A stretch of 64,000 nucleotides of DNA from Acanthornis magna (GCA_036785705.1 JAWUZG010000174.1:310001-374000); one strand, 5' to 3'. Shown: positions 12,501 through 27,500, numbered from the stretch's first letter. The notes: a model not told the origin generated them from the letters alone. Made by a program: numbers and translations.

Positions 12501-15500
12501 TCCCTCATGAGCTGATGGAAATGATGTGTCTGGGCAAGAAGTCATGGGAATTTGGGCAATTCCAAGAGCTGTGGAGTAGTGCCATGTCTCTCCTCAGTAA
12601 TGTGGTATTCTACAACTCCACCACACAAAGGGATTTGCAGCCTTTGCCTTCCTCCAGTGTCACTGGGGCAGTGACACCTTTGTGGTATTTCAGTGACATT
12701 CAGCTCCTATCAATAATTCAGCTGCTCTAATTGCAGCATCTCAAACACATGACGTGCACAAGGTGTCAGCAAAGTCAGCCTTCCCCTTGATTAACACTTT
12801 TAATTGGCTGCTGTGCTGGGATTTTGTTTCTGTGTTAGCTGAGGAGGTCAGAAAGAGAGCTCAAAGGGAGCAGAAAAATGACACAGAATCAGCATTCGTG
12901 TTCCAGCAGAAGACAGGAAATTAAAACCTGAGCTCTCTATCCTTAATTCACCTGCCTGGGCTCTGTGTGGCCATTCCTGCAGAATCCAGCTGCTGAGTGC
13001 TTTGGGAAAACTCCCACTGCTTGGCTCCAGGAAGGGTTGGGATGGGGAGGGCTGCCTGCAAAGCAAACAGCTACAGAGCTGCTGACTGCAAACCAGAGAA
13101 GAGCAGGCAGTGCAGTGCTTGCACTTCCAGGAACTGTCCCATTTCCATATGCAAAGTGCTCTAAGGGGGAAGAGAAAATCTATCCAAGGTGATTTGTGGT
13201 GCCAACTGTTATGTTCCATGTGATGGCATCGCAACTGTGCTGGTTCTGCAAAGGAATAGTGAATTTCCTCTCTTGGACTGTGTTTGACGGAAATAAAAAC
13301 CACCCGTGAATCCCTCAAATGTGGCACTTGGTCACCTCAGCTCTTCCTAAGGAGAAAGTGCAGTCCCAGGAATTCAGCCCTGTCCAGGGTAGCTGGGAAT
13401 TAAACAAAATAAAATAAAATAAATAAAAACCACCCGCGAATCCCTCAAATGTGGCACTTGGTCACCTCAGCTCTTCCTAAGGAGAAGGTGCAGTCCCAGG
13501 AATTCAGCCCTGTCCAGGGGTTGTGAACACTGTACACAGTCCAGCAGAAATGTGGGAATCCCCTGTGGAAGGATACACACATGTTCCAGGCACCATGGGG
13601 GAATGGGAAAATCCCTGCAGTAAATCTGCAGATCCCACTGGTTCCCAGTGCAGGGCACGTGGAAATTTGGGCTCCAGCCTTATGAAGTAAGAATCCTGGA
13701 AAATGGTTCTCTCTGCCTTTAGAAGCAGCTGAGCATCCCCAGGCTCCCAAAAAGCACATCCGGCTCGAGCAATCCGTGTGTGCTGGAGCAAGGAGGAACA
13801 TCAGCCTTTGAGGTTTGTCAGCCACAAAGCAAAAACAAACTGCAAGTTATTAATGGCCTTGTTTGCACTTCTTTTTGGAAAAGCTTTTTCAGTTTCTTCC
13901 TCTCTTCTAACACAGTGACACTGTCAGCACCCTTTGCTTGTGTCCCAAAGGGAAAAATGTACTGAATATGTATTTAATGTGGGATTCTTGGAGCTCCCAA
14001 ATCAACAGCGAGAAGGAGCACAGAAGATGAAGCCACTGATGATTCCAGGGGTGCAGAAGCCACCTCTGTGACCTCACAGCCTAACAGACAGATGGAATTG
14101 TTTCCACAAAGCCCTGTCCGTCCCCTTGATGGGAAAGGGGCTCTCCCAGCTCCTCCAGGCAGATGCCTGAAGCCAAGTTTTGCTCCAAGTTCTTGTTCCT
14201 CTGATCCTGTCCTTGGGGAGGTGGCACTGCTCACTGGGAACAAGTGAAACAAAGGAGCAATGAGACACTGGCAACCTTCTTTTGCCTTTCCAACTCCCCA
14301 GGGTTCTTAATTAATCCGCATTTTGTAACCACAATTAATTCTTTGCTGCAAGCCTTGGGAATACAGTGGGAAAAAACACAATTTAATGTGTTTGGAGAAA
14401 AAAAGCCTGACTCACTGAAGTGCCAGATCAGTTGGATTTCACAAAATTTAGACTTTCCATCTGCTTGTGGTGTTGATGTACCTGACTGCCTTTTGGTCCC
14501 TGTTCTGAGAGCTGACAAGAGGGTGGATCCAGGTGGGGGTTGGCCTCTTCTCGCAGGTGACAAGTGACAGGATGAGAGGAAACAGCCTCAATCTGTGCCA
14601 GAGGACATTTAGATTGGATATTAGGGAAAATTTCTCCATGGAAAGGGCTGTTCAGCCCTGGCACAGGGGCAAGGATGGAATTCCCATCCCTGGAGGGATT
14701 TAAAGCCATGTGGAGGTGGCACTTGGGGACATGGGTTAGTGGTGGCCTTGGCAGTGCTGGGGGAATGACCGGACTCAATGGTCTCTTGAGAGCTTTTCCC
14801 ACCTCACCAATTCCATGATTCTGTGATCCATCCCTGCTCTCCACTGCACTTCCAGCCACACATTCCCACTGCCTCTAAACCTGCAAGTTCATCCCTGATT
14901 TCTGCTGCTGTTAAATCACCCAGAAAAAATTAAAACCACCCATTCCTGACTTGTTCCTGACTCCTGAGCCTCCCTGAAGGTGCTCCTTGAGTAGTTCTGC
15001 AATATTCAAATGTTAATTCAGACTCCACTGAACAAACTCCCCTGGAACAAACAGCAATCAATCAGGATAATCCACTGCAGCTCCACGACTTCCTTGGTCT
15101 CTAACAGGTGCTGTCAAATAAATCCACGGAATAAATCAGTCCCATTGTAACCATGAGGAAGGATTTTATAACTGCATTTGCTGAGTGGGAGGACATTTTT
15201 TCTTTCTGCTTTTTTACTGACAGTCAGATAAAAAACATACTAATCAAGAGAGACATGAGATGGAGGCCTCGGAGGTGAATTCCTGTTTGTACTGAGGACT
15301 CCTAATCCTGCACTCATTTGAGGATTCTGGTGCTACCACAGCAAAGAGAACCAAGCTGTCTGGATCCTGTCCAGTTTTCATTATGGATGGACTGGGAGAT
15401 GCCAAAAATACTGATGCTGCCTTCGTAATATTTTCAAGCTGAGCACCTTTGCATCAGCTGCTCTTTATTCTTCTATCACAGCTTGTCCTTCTCCTGGCAG

Positions 15501-18500
15501 GACACACAGGGACCTCCAACAAGGGCATCTGCAGGGATGGAGCTGATCCCCATAAAGAAAATACCTGTATCTCCGTATATGTCTAAATATCAATATGTAT
15601 TTTTCTGTTATGCTACTGCACTGTACTTGCAGTAAAATCCATCTTTGCTTTCTTGCCACTTTAAAAAATATTGCCCCTGGATATTTCCTTCCCCATTCTC
15701 GCTCCTTTTATTTCTAAAATATTCACCAGAATGCACTGTATTTCTTCCTGTGGTCTGGAAAATGGATCAAGGCAATGACACCTACTTAATATACATTTTT
15801 CCTCCCCAAAGCTTTGCAGTGAGATGAAGGAACTGTCAGCTCCTTCTGAAGGAGAGCAGCACTGGGACTGGCTGCTGGCACCAGGCAGCTGGGATGCAGA
15901 CACACAGCTCTGGGAACTGAGCAGAGAGCAGCTCTGCAAACGCTATTCATTCAGCTGAAATGTAAATCCTGTTCCTCTGAGGGGAAGGGAGAAGCTGCTG
16001 TGATCCAGGCAGGATGAAGTGTGCAGGGCTCCAGGTTTCATGCTTCAGGAAGCAGAGGGTCAATAGAAGGAGGGTCTCTGAACTCAGAAAGAGAGGGGTG
16101 ACATGGACTGACTGACAGGAGATGTCACTCCAGTGCCACCACTTGGCATCTCGGGCCATTTTCATGCCAGCAACAGATGTCAGAGAGCAAATGAGTACTG
16201 GCAGCTCTGGGGACGGTGAGAAAATGGATGTGGGAGTGTGTGGAAATGCTGACAACCCAGTGAGATGCAAAGATGCATGGACCATGTTTAAAAGCCTCCA
16301 CTAAACCCCTTCCTCCTGGGAAGCCCCTGTTTTGTTCCTCCAAGTGTCTGTTCTCTCTGCTCAGCACCAAGCCCTGTGTGTGCTGGCAAGGGCTGTGCAG
16401 AGCTCAGTTATCATGAATGAAATGAGCTGAGAACAGTTGGGTATTTATAGGCTCAGCAAGCTGGTGCTCCAAAAAATCTGAAACCTCTTCAAAGTGCCTT
16501 TGGCTCCAGAGCAACACTGACAGTCCCAGCCAGCCTGTGGGGACATTTGGGAAGAAGAGTCATAGCAGGAACACCGACCACGGAAGTATCTTGAGCTTTG
16601 TGCTAAGCACTTTCCAGTTTGCTGGGAGTAAACAGTGAATTAAAACATTAGGATATGGACAAAACACGATGGCGTGTCCAAGGTTTCTGTGGATATGGAT
16701 ACACAAGGTATGTTTGTGTGGAAGAGATCGCTTCTTCTGTGGAAGCGATGGCAACGCGGTGCTGAGTTTGAGACAATTGAGTTGAATATTGCTTAGATAT
16801 ATTGCCAGATGTTCTAACAGTGGCTTATCACTAATGACACCAGATAGCTTTGAGGAAGCTAAATGTTTCCCAGAGTGAATCTCTCCCTGTTTCCTGGAGA
16901 CACACACTCGGAAAAGGCAGCGAAACCTGGCAAACCAACCGTTGCTATCACGGAGCTTCCGTAATTCCAAACCAGTTCCGGCTCCTCCAGCCCCAGGGAC
17001 CAATGTACAAGGGGCAGGAACCTGCCTCTGGATGAACCTGAGCAGTGTGGAAAGCCCCACCAAGATAAGACTGTGGGTTGCACCTGCCGTGCAGGCGCGT
17101 GTTTGAGATCCACGTTTTCCAGCTGCTGATCCCACCTCCCCCGGATCTACACTCACAGGAGCTGGGGGTTGCTTTTTCCAACCCAAACCATTCCATGATT
17201 CTGTGACAGCATGGCCCTTCTCGAGGAGTAATAGCATTTTCTATCTCCAGTATGAGGTATGTCAGAACCAAAAAAACCCAAACATACACAACAGGAGAGG
17301 TAAATTCTCATTGTTTTGTTCAATGCTTAGGGCTAGCTGGACCAACAAAACCCTGAGGGAAGTGTGGGTAAGAGTTCCCTCAAAGACAGAAAAGAGGGAC
17401 AGTGTACCTGGAGGGGCTCTCTTCAGTCCCCAGCTTCTCCTACACAGTGAGTGTGGGGTTACAGTGCTGCAAGAAAAGGATGATGGAGAAAAAATGAGAG
17501 TATCAGAACTTACCACAGAGGAAAGGTCCATGTTCACCATCCTCCTGTCATCCATGTCGACTGGCTGGAGGCCTGCGACATTGAGCTGGACAGAAGAGGT
17601 TCTGTATACAAAGCTCAGCAGCCAGTCCCCCCTGGAAGCAGAGAAGAGTGGGAAAAAATCCTACTGCCCAACCAGTGCAATGTGGAATCAAAGAATTCCA
17701 TACAGTTTGTTGGAAGGGACCTTAAAGCTGATCCAGTTCCACCTGGATGAAGGGGCACCTTCCACTAGACCAGGTTGCTCCAAGCTCTGCCCAACCTGGC
17801 CTGGAACTCTTGTAATGTGTTACTACTCAGACCACGAGGAGAGTAGACGGGCTGGGGAGCACAGTGAGGTCTGGATCAAGACCTGCTGCAGCTCTGTGTG
17901 ATGGAGGAATGACACCAGGGATCACTTGCTGGATACAGGACAGGTTCCTGGGACACAGGGGTGTAAATCTGAACTGAATCCTGATCCGTGGGTGTAATAT
18001 CTTTGCCTGCACTGAGATTAAAAATCTGACCCTTCTGTTTATTTCTGTGTTTGCTTAGGGATTGCACATTGATATTTCAATATTTCATCTTTTTCCTGTA
18101 CTGAGAAGTTCTCCAGCCCACAAAGCTGGAAAGGTGATGAGACCTACAACACTGACGTTGTGACACAAATATCAAGTGTGAAGCTCCTGGGAGTGCTCCT
18201 GATTTATAGGTACTGTAGAAATACATGGTTTCAGTGACAGAACTAGGAAGAGTCTGTTCCCACTCTAAAGCAGTATCATAAGTCACTGTGACAGTTTCAG
18301 GGTAGACCTGAGGAGAGAAGAAAATACAAAACTCTTCTGCGCTGAGCAACAGCATAAAATCTGTTTTATGGCAAAATGCCACTGTACTCTACAGAGCAGA
18401 TTTCAGTGGGATACAAGTGGGATTTGTGCTCTGTGATGGCACCAGGTGAAATGCTCCTGCACAGGTGCCTGTTCCTGGCCACTCCCAAATAATCCACACT

Positions 18501-21500
18501 ACAAGTTGTAAATCAACACAGAGCCCTGCAAAACCTTTACAACACATCCATGCTGCTCATGCATGGGTTCTTTCAAAAGCTGAGCCTGTCCAACTGATTT
18601 GGGTGAGGTTTCCCACTGGGAATTTGTAAGCCTGGTGTTAAGTGGGAGGGGACAGCTCTGACAGCTGACAGGGCTCTCACTCGCCCTGTCCCCTCATATT
18701 CCAAAGCCAAAGGAGAACAAGGACTGAAGCTCAACAACTGGGCTCAGAAAATCCGATCTTACAGGAATTCTGTTCAGTGTAATTCATCTGACCTAAATAG
18801 AGTTACTCCTGAAGTGACAGAACGAGGACACCCTTTGCACGAGTGAGAGACCAGAGAAATCAGAATCAGGTGAGGCCTTGCAACAGAATGTTTGTATAAC
18901 CCTTCTCTCATATCCCAATCCTCACAGAAATTTCCCATATCTCTGTTTCCCCCTCTAGCTGTGCCTCATGTTAGCTGAATAACCCCCTATACACACACAT
19001 GCTGTATTTTATTCCAAAAGCACAGGCAGGGTTAGGAACTATAACAAGATTTTGGTTTGGTTTGGTTTGGTTTGGTTTTGTGTGTGTCTGTGTGTCTGTG
19101 TTATAGGAAATGGATACACTGAGCTTTTTACAGTGAAATTGATTTTTGTAGAAAATGGGAGCAACAATAGGGAGCAACAATATTTGCTGGGTAAACTCAG
19201 GTATGTGCAATGATTTCTATCACTTATGGCTTCTTGGAGGAACTCAGAGCACTCCCAGGGAGGCAGCAACTGCTTTTCCTTATGCCACATGAAGAAACAC
19301 TGCAAGAAGTGTTTACATCTGGCATCCCTGGAAATCCTGAGATCCAAAGAGGACAAAAGCAACCATTTCCAGCCTAGATGAGAGATGAGATTAACAATTT
19401 GTTGTTTTAACCCTGAATACTTTTACTTCATTTATTTAAATCTTCTTTCTATGTTAAAACACCCTGTTAGAAGCACAGTAACACAATACTTCCCCACCTT
19501 CCATATATGTGTGTAGGCATCCATATGGATGTGCGCCTGGAAAACACCAGCAGCATTTTCACCTGTCCTTGACCTGAGGGCTCACAGCTTTATAAACTGT
19601 CTTGACTTGCAGGTTCTTTGCTAATCTTCCTGCCTGGTTATTTCTCAATTTATTTCCCCATGCTCTTAGTCTTCCCTGCTTTATTCCTTGGTTTTAATTC
19701 CCCTTTATCTAATTGTGCTGGTAAGCAGTGTTCCTGCCACAATTATCTTCCAAGACACAGTCATTAGGTTTGAAGCTGTCACTTGAATACTTAATGGCTT
19801 TTCTGAGATTGCTTCAGCTGTTTCAGGCCTCTGAACCTCCCTCTTCTCAGCCAGCAGCTCCCACAACTCTGCACAACAGTTGTCTGCTTTTATTTCTAAA
19901 ATGTTTTTTAAATGTGGTTTTCAAAGGCTGGTATTTGTTTTGAAGGCAATCTTTGTATCCTTTCACATCCTTACTAAATTTGCTACAGCTATCCCAGCTA
20001 TTCTTCCTTTGTAAGTGAAATATCCTGTTCATGTGGACTATCTTGACCTACCAGAAACCTACTCCACATATAAAACCCTTCAATTTGCTTGAGCTCCTTC
20101 CCTTGCACTGTGATTTTCACATCTTGTTCCCCATGAGCAGCCACAGGTGAACTGCATCTTAAAGCTTTGATAGATTTTAATTCCCATTCTTTAAGTCAGT
20201 GAACTTAACTGCTGTATTTATAGTCTTTCGCATAAAGCTGAGATTTCGAGGGGTTTCAGAATATATCAGATTACACACACAAACACACTGACCCAGCTTT
20301 AGGCTGTGAGTGGTAGAACACTGTCCCTCTATGAACAGAACCTACATGTGGAGCACCTCAGTGTCACAAAGAGCCAAGAGCTGGGTCAAACTGCCTTCAA
20401 GTGCCTCCTGAAGCTGTCATCTCCCATGGATCTGAGGGACTGGCCTGGAGGGATGAGGCTCTGGCACTGCTGAATCCATGTCCTCACCAGCTGAACAGTT
20501 ACTCACTTACAAAGTGCTTGAAAGGGATGAATACCCCAAACCATTTCCAGGCTTCTGGGGCCGGGCTCTGAGCACACACTGACCTGCAGTACCCATTTAT
20601 GATCCTGCCCGACACCACTTTGGTGAGTGCTTTCCAGTGCTTGGCTTCTCCTTCCACTGGAGCTCCCAGTAAGACAACGTCTTCAATGATCCCTTGTGAA
20701 TCTGCTAAGGTGAAAGAAGAACAGCTCAGGTTTAGAAGATGGATCAGAAAATATATGAAGTGTGTTCAGATGTGCACTACAGAAAAATCATGATTTTGGT
20801 GGCTTCAACTTGAAAGACAGAAACAATGGAAAGGAGGGTCATAAACACAACTTTGTATAGATGTTAAGTGTCCACAGTTCACCTGGAATTAGTAAAAGTG
20901 AAAAATCGAAATCCTCAGACAGCACAAAGCACCAGGCTGATGGCAGGAGGGAGAAGTGGCCTGGGCTCTGCCCAGAAAGATGCTGTTCAAGCAGCAAACC
21001 TCTGGAAAGGTTTGGAAACCTCTGTAAGGGTCTTTCTGCAGACTCGCTGATGTGGATTTGCACATAGCTTTGAAAGACATGAAAGGGTCTGAGATCCCAC
21101 AGGGTAAGCAAATGTCATACATGAAGCATGAGGAACTCCTCCCACAGCTGATTCTATGAAAAACATGACCTGAACATGCAAGATAAGGCCCCAAATGGTT
21201 AATATTGATTTGGAAGTAGCAACAATGGAAGCACTTGCCAACAGTCAGTGAAGATCTATCAGACTGGTTTGATTTCCTTGTGCTGCAACCTGAATGCCCA
21301 GGGCCTGATTTGCCAAACAGCAATGTTGACTTTTACGCATAATAAATCTTCCTCACTTATCAGACAGCTGCAGCCGGGCAATTTCAGGAGAAATAACGAT
21401 GGAATGAGAAATACTGGGCAGCTCTGCTACTTTCCTAAACTCTGAACAATGTATCAGTATCTTCCATAAATCTTTGTAAGGAGAGATGAAGCCTCTGATG

Positions 21501-24500
21501 CCACAGTGGTTAAATGGAAGACTCATGAGCATAACATTCCCAATCCATACTCTGCACCTGTGAGAGACCAGGCTGCACAGACCTGAGCTAAACCAAACAT
21601 TTGAGGGAGAGGTGCTGTCTGGGCAGATTTTTCAAATGTAAATCACTCAGCTTCCTTTCCCTGATAGCAGTAAAGGATTGGAGCTTCCTGCAGTGCCTGC
21701 ATCCTTCTCTGAGGTGGAAATCCCCCTGCCTGACAAATCCAAATGAGCTCTCCTGGAATTATTTCTTATTGCAGAGCAAATTTTGCCCCAATCAAAAAGA
21801 GCAAAGAGCAATTCAATTTTGTGAGTGTAATCTGTGAGCAATAAAGCCCTGTTCCCATAATCACGGGCAATCAAAATGACACCCAGAGCCTTGCTAACGG
21901 GAAGCTCATTCCAACCAAGGTTCTAAATTCCACGGCCACAATGTGAGCCAACTGAACAAACAAACAGCTAATTCATCAGAAACCTGGATATTTGGGCAAG
22001 GTGTTGGAAGTTTTTGTTTCTCCAGTCCTTTGTCCAACTTATTGCTTGGTCAGAACAAAAAATGTTTAGCCTTGGCTGAAAAATGGTCATTTTCTTTGAA
22101 TGATTTCTTTGACACGATAGAGACCTGGGAACAGATCACTGGCCTGCAGAGCTGCTGAGGCTCAAGATAAATGAAATATATTTCACAGTTTGTAAGTGTT
22201 TTAGATTATGAAGAAAGTGTGCACAATCAGTGGAACAAAATTAATTCATTAACCATTTAGCCTCATAGAGAGTGGCTAATGAATAAGGAGTTTTATAAAG
22301 GAAAATTTCCAATCGAGTCCAAGCAGGTGGGAACAGAGTGAGAATGACAGGCCAAAATTAAAACCTGATTAAGATGATTTCTCCAGAAATGGTGTGGAAG
22401 AAAGAAGCTGTCCCAGAGGCCATAACCACTCCCGAGTGCTGGGCTTTGCTGTGCCTTTGGGATGCACCTCACTGGGAAAGGGAAAGTACCTCAGCACATT
22501 AGTCCTGACTAGAGGGAGAACAGGGCTGGGATTCAGCTCTGGCTGTGTTCAGCTGCTCCAGGGCAGAGATGGCAGCAGCATTCCCAACACCTGAGCACAG
22601 CAGGGATCACAGCCCAGGGGATACTGCTCACACGAGCAATGAGCAATACCAAATACCCAGTGTGTGACACCTCACTCCTGACACACACAGCTGGGTTTCA
22701 AGCTTCAGGCTGTGGTGGTAACAGCCATTATCAATTTGCATTAGTTTGCTAATTGCTAATTATTTACTAAAACGCATGGGAATCACGATGAAGAAATCAG
22801 AGCGGTGATCTTCCCACGCAGGAACGTGTCTCCGATGGCTCATTTGCTCCAGCTTGTGCCATAATGTCATTTTCTGGAAACCTACTGAGCTCTGGCTCCC
22901 AAAGTCATCTGTGATGAAATATCCCAAAGGTTATTCCACTGCTTTGCAGAGAAGCATTTGAACAGAGTCTGAGTCCTTGCCATGGTGTTTCACTGGCCAA
23001 TCCATCCTTAGCTATTTGTCCTCAGAAATGCCAGTGCCATCTGGATACAGAGCCCTGCATGACAAGGCCGTGTGTTCCTTTCGTGTGAGACATCCAAGTC
23101 CAAACCCAAATCAGTCTCAGCTGTCCCAGGTCCCAGCTCCATTCCTTCTGTGGCTTGCTCTGGAATGTGCCTGTGAAGAACGCCTTGGCAATCTGTGCTG
23201 AACATGCTGCTTTTCATCTCACAAACAGCTCAGCTTTCAGAATTCAATTAGGGAACTGAAAAATCAGAGTATGGTGGGAACTGCTCTGATACATCACCAC
23301 GAGACTTGGATTTCTTTGGAGTGGCAGCCAACCTCCCAGACCCCTAAGGATTTCCTCCCTAAGCTATGGGCTCGTGTTATTCCAGAGCCTGCAGACTGAA
23401 ATAAAACCCTGGAAATACCTCAGCCCCTGGCATTCTCAGGACACAAAAAGTGTAGATCTAGGGCCAGATTAGGATCTGGGTGCTGGCTCCAGTGTAACTC
23501 CATCAGGATCATTCTGGATTTGATTAGATTTATTTTGAGAACAGAATTCCTGGATTTGAGGACTTCCATCTTAAACCAGAAGTGTTCTGGCACACAGCTG
23601 TCAATGCTGACCTTCTCCATCCTCACTTGACTCTCTTCCCCCCTTCTTGGACTTTATTGGACATTTCCCTTTATAAAATTCCTTATTTATGATTTATTGT
23701 GAAGCTAAATAGTTAATCAGTTAAATTGCTACGTGGGGGGAAGGCAGGCTGTACACACTCACTGCTGACTCAACTCCAAGATACGATTTCCATCAACTGA
23801 TCATAATGATTTTATTCTTTTTCTTAAAATTAAAAATAGAATCTATTAATAAACAGAACCACAATGGGCAATAAATTGACAGATGGTTTTTCACTTGACT
23901 TTGGGGGAAAATTACCATGAAAATAGCAGATGACAGTGGCATTTCAGTGACTTAAATGGAAGGCAGGACTCAGGGAATCAGATACAAGAGCTGCAGAGAG
24001 CTCCCAAGAAAGGCAAAGCATCCTCTGTTGGGATCAGGCAGTACGGGGCAGCTCCAGAATAATCACGTTGTTGTTTACAGACCAAAGTGATCCAATGGAG
24101 CCCCTTGAGCGAGACAGTGGATTTAAACTGCTGGACTGGGGGAAATGACAGCAGAATTTGGCTCCAAAGGCATTTAAACCTTATTTTTTTTTTGTTTTTG
24201 TCCTATCCTTAAAGACAGCCAAGCTCTGTTCTTCCTCTTGGAAGAAAAATTTCTCTAGTAGGAGTAAGGATAATAAAAGAAAAAAGGTTGGAAGGTGAAA
24301 TATACCTTTTTCTTGAGCCATTTCCTGCAGGCAGAAGTAAATAACTCTGGCACCCAGGCTGAAGCCAATCAGTGTGACAGGTCTCTGGCCCTGAGAAAGA
24401 AGGAAAGGACAAAATGCCATCAAATGGTGTTTTTCCTGGAAAGAGAGACTGGGCTTGGGATCCCCCAGAGCCTGAGACACAGCACTTGCTTGTGTACCAC

Positions 24501-27500
24501 CTTTGAAATACTGGGGCAATTTGGTTGGTTTCAAAGGCATCAGTTCTCCTCAAAGTTAACCCCAGTTCAATATGGAGAATTCTACATATCCGAGTTTTTT
24601 GTATATTTTGATCTTCAGAAAATCAAGTGAAAAAATCTAACGATCAGAATTTACAACAAAGAGGATGTTTCAAACAGAACCAAAACAGATGCTGTCATTG
24701 GATTGAAATTTCCAAATGAAAACCTTATTCAAGGAACAAAATTTCCCTAGAAATGTTTCAATAAACAGAAGAAGAAGAAGAAGCTGTAATACAAAAATAC
24801 TGACCAATTCCAGATTTCAGGCTGAGTGACAGCAGCACCATGCGATGCTTATAAAAAATGATGTGGCTTTTAAGCTTTAAGCTTTTATTTTGAATAGCCT
24901 AATAAGATTTTCTGTAAGATCAAAGGGAACCTAATCCCAACATCAATGAGAAATGGTCTTTGTAATATCCAGGGAGCAGGTGTGTGATGGACACCCCAGA
25001 CATCACATTAACTAGTTTTAGACTTTCCAGCATGCTGGAATGTGTGTTTTCACAACAGCAAATGCTTAACAGCCAGGAACAAATGCCCCCGAGCAAAACA
25101 AAGGGCTTGTATGAAATAAAGTTTATTGGGTTTTCTAGGATTGGATTTTTATGAGAAATTAAGTTTGTTCCTCCTCTGCTCTTCCACATTGCTGGGACAC
25201 ACAGCTCAGGGGCCACAGCTCCCCTCGGGCTCCTCTATAATCAACAGTGACTGGTGTGAGACAAACACGTGGCCAGCAAAAGCCAGCACTGGCCCAGCAA
25301 ACGATGAGAGGCTCTTGGGGGGCAGAAATGTCTTTTTTCAAGCCTTTTCAGAGAGACTTCTGTCACTTCTGTCAGGTACCAGTCCATTCCCTTTCTCTGT
25401 AGGCAACACCACGGCTCACTGGGCATTGGCTGCCACCCACTTTTCTCTGAGGTTGTTTTACTGGTGCCTCTTAATGATCAATAAGTATTTTTAACACTCT
25501 GTATTCTCCTTTTCACCCATCCTCACTTCCTGCTCTCTGACTTCCACTAGATGAGTGGGCCTGGCTGTGCTCTGCCATGGTTAAGCCACTGGTCATTTAC
25601 GGCCTGGATCTCTTCTTCCTTATTTAGAAAAGCTTTAGGTTAAATGGAACAAATCTCAGCAGGATTTCTCTGATCCATTTGGGACATCCTCCTTTTCCAC
25701 AGTGAGCCAGATATCTGCTGGTCACCCTCATGCAGCACTCTCTGAGTTTTTATTTTATTAATTTTTGTCTCCCTAGAAAGATGCCATGTAACTAGCATGA
25801 CTATAAAATTCACCTCCCTGGGCTGATTCCCTTCCAGCTGTTATTCCTGGATAATCCTGCCCCTTACCTGCTGTCGGCTGAGCAGGATGTGTGCATGTAA
25901 CTAGCACGACTATAAAATTCACCACCCTGGGCCAATCCCTTTCCAGCTGTTATTCCTGGATAATTCTGCCCCGTTACCTGCTGTCGGCTGAGCAGGATGT
26001 GTGCAAGGTGTTTGCCCACTTCAGCAGAGCGATGCAGACACACTCCCCAGGGGTTGTCAATGACACTGGCAACAGTGAGGAGCGATGCTGGCCAAGTCAA
26101 GGCTGTCACGATCCCTGCAACACACAGAGGTTTCTTAGAAAACATCAAAATCAAGACAGTTCACTGAAATTAAAAGCTCAGCCTAGGCTTTTGTCATTTC
26201 CCGCTCTTCTTTCCCAAGAGTTGTGCCGAGAAATGCTTTGCTGGCCTAAAGATAAGAAAGAATCTGATGTTCTGGCACAGGGGGGTGAGTGTAAGCTGCG
26301 TGTTGGGAGGTTTCTGCATAGCAGTAAATGATGCAATAACATGGAGAAACGAACAGTCACACGTGAAGGAAGGCGTTTCCAGCTGTAACTTTACCAGAAT
26401 GATGCAATGACACAGTGGCTCAGCAGTCCAGGAAAGCACAGCCAAATTACAGGTGTGGTAGAGAAGGTTCTCAGGTCACTTCTGCTGGGCAGTGCCAGCA
26501 CCGCTTCCTCCAAAACATTCCCTCTTTAGGAAAGCTTCTTTAACAGCGAAACTGCACAAGAGCCACTCAAGCAGATCTGCTAAGATTTAGGTTCTTACCT
26601 GACAAGACAGTGAATTTTAGGGCTTCTTGAGCCATCATGTTCACAAAACCATTCAGCAGGGAATCCAAGGTGTTGCCAAGCTCCATCAAGTACTTGGATT
26701 CCCAGGCCAGGCAGTACTGCTCCCTCGAGTGCAGCATGCTGCTCCACGGGGCTGTGAAGCTCCCTGGGAAAGGTGCAAAGATGGAATTCATGTTTGGAGA
26801 GAACACAATGGCTGATTCCTGGCAAGAGGAGCCAAACAAAGGATTGGAACAGAACCTGCAGGACACTGGAATACTCTACCAATGCTACTAATGACAGATC
26901 AACACCGAAGGGCAGAGCAGAACTGTCATCTTAATTAATTAAAAGCCTTCCCACACTGCTCCTTCCCCAGACAACACAGGGCAGGTTGAGGCAGCTGCTG
27001 ATTAAAGTGACATGAGATCACCACCATTGACTATCAGATCTGGGGACACGTGGATTGGCAGCTACTGGCAGCTCCAAAATCACGAAGTGGCAAAGTCCGT
27101 AAAATTCCTGTCCTCAGTCCCTCTGTTTGAAGGAGTGTGTCCATAGACAGACACTGCTGTAAGGAGGAAAATGGATGACAACCCTAGTTTTGCTCTTTAA
27201 AACATTCTAGCAGATTGCTAGTTATGGAAGAAGAATGTGTATCATCTGTAACTCCCTTTTAAGGGCAAACAGACACAAAAAGGTTCCTGGAGGGCCACAC
27301 TTGCCTCTCTAACCATGCCTGGGAGCCCTCCAGCCCTGAGGATCTGGACCTCTGGCAAGGAGACAAAGAGAGAAGCCAAAGCACAGCACTGCAAAGTGAA
27401 AAGAACCTCCCTGTGACAGCAAACTGCAGCCTGGCAAGTGGCAGGGCACAGACATGCTTCTGCATTAATGATATCCAGAGTTAATGATGGTGCTTCTCAA

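Larger units (their letters stand above)
6522..17513 (-). other. TMCO4 intron 12 (about 11 kb)
   Basis: This is the largest intron of the gene. It holds CR1 fragments (near 6.7, 7.5, 10.3-10.65, 14.5-14.8 and 17.2 kb) and an imperfect duplication at 13291-13519. Several CR1-derived open frames over 100 codons occur and are not genes. No additional exon was recognised. Confidence 0.8.
17632..20583 (-). other. TMCO4 intron 11
   Basis: This 2,952-bp intron holds the CR1 fragment at 17686-17812 and a TTTGG/GT microsatellite near 19050. Nothing else was recognised. Confidence 0.8.
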
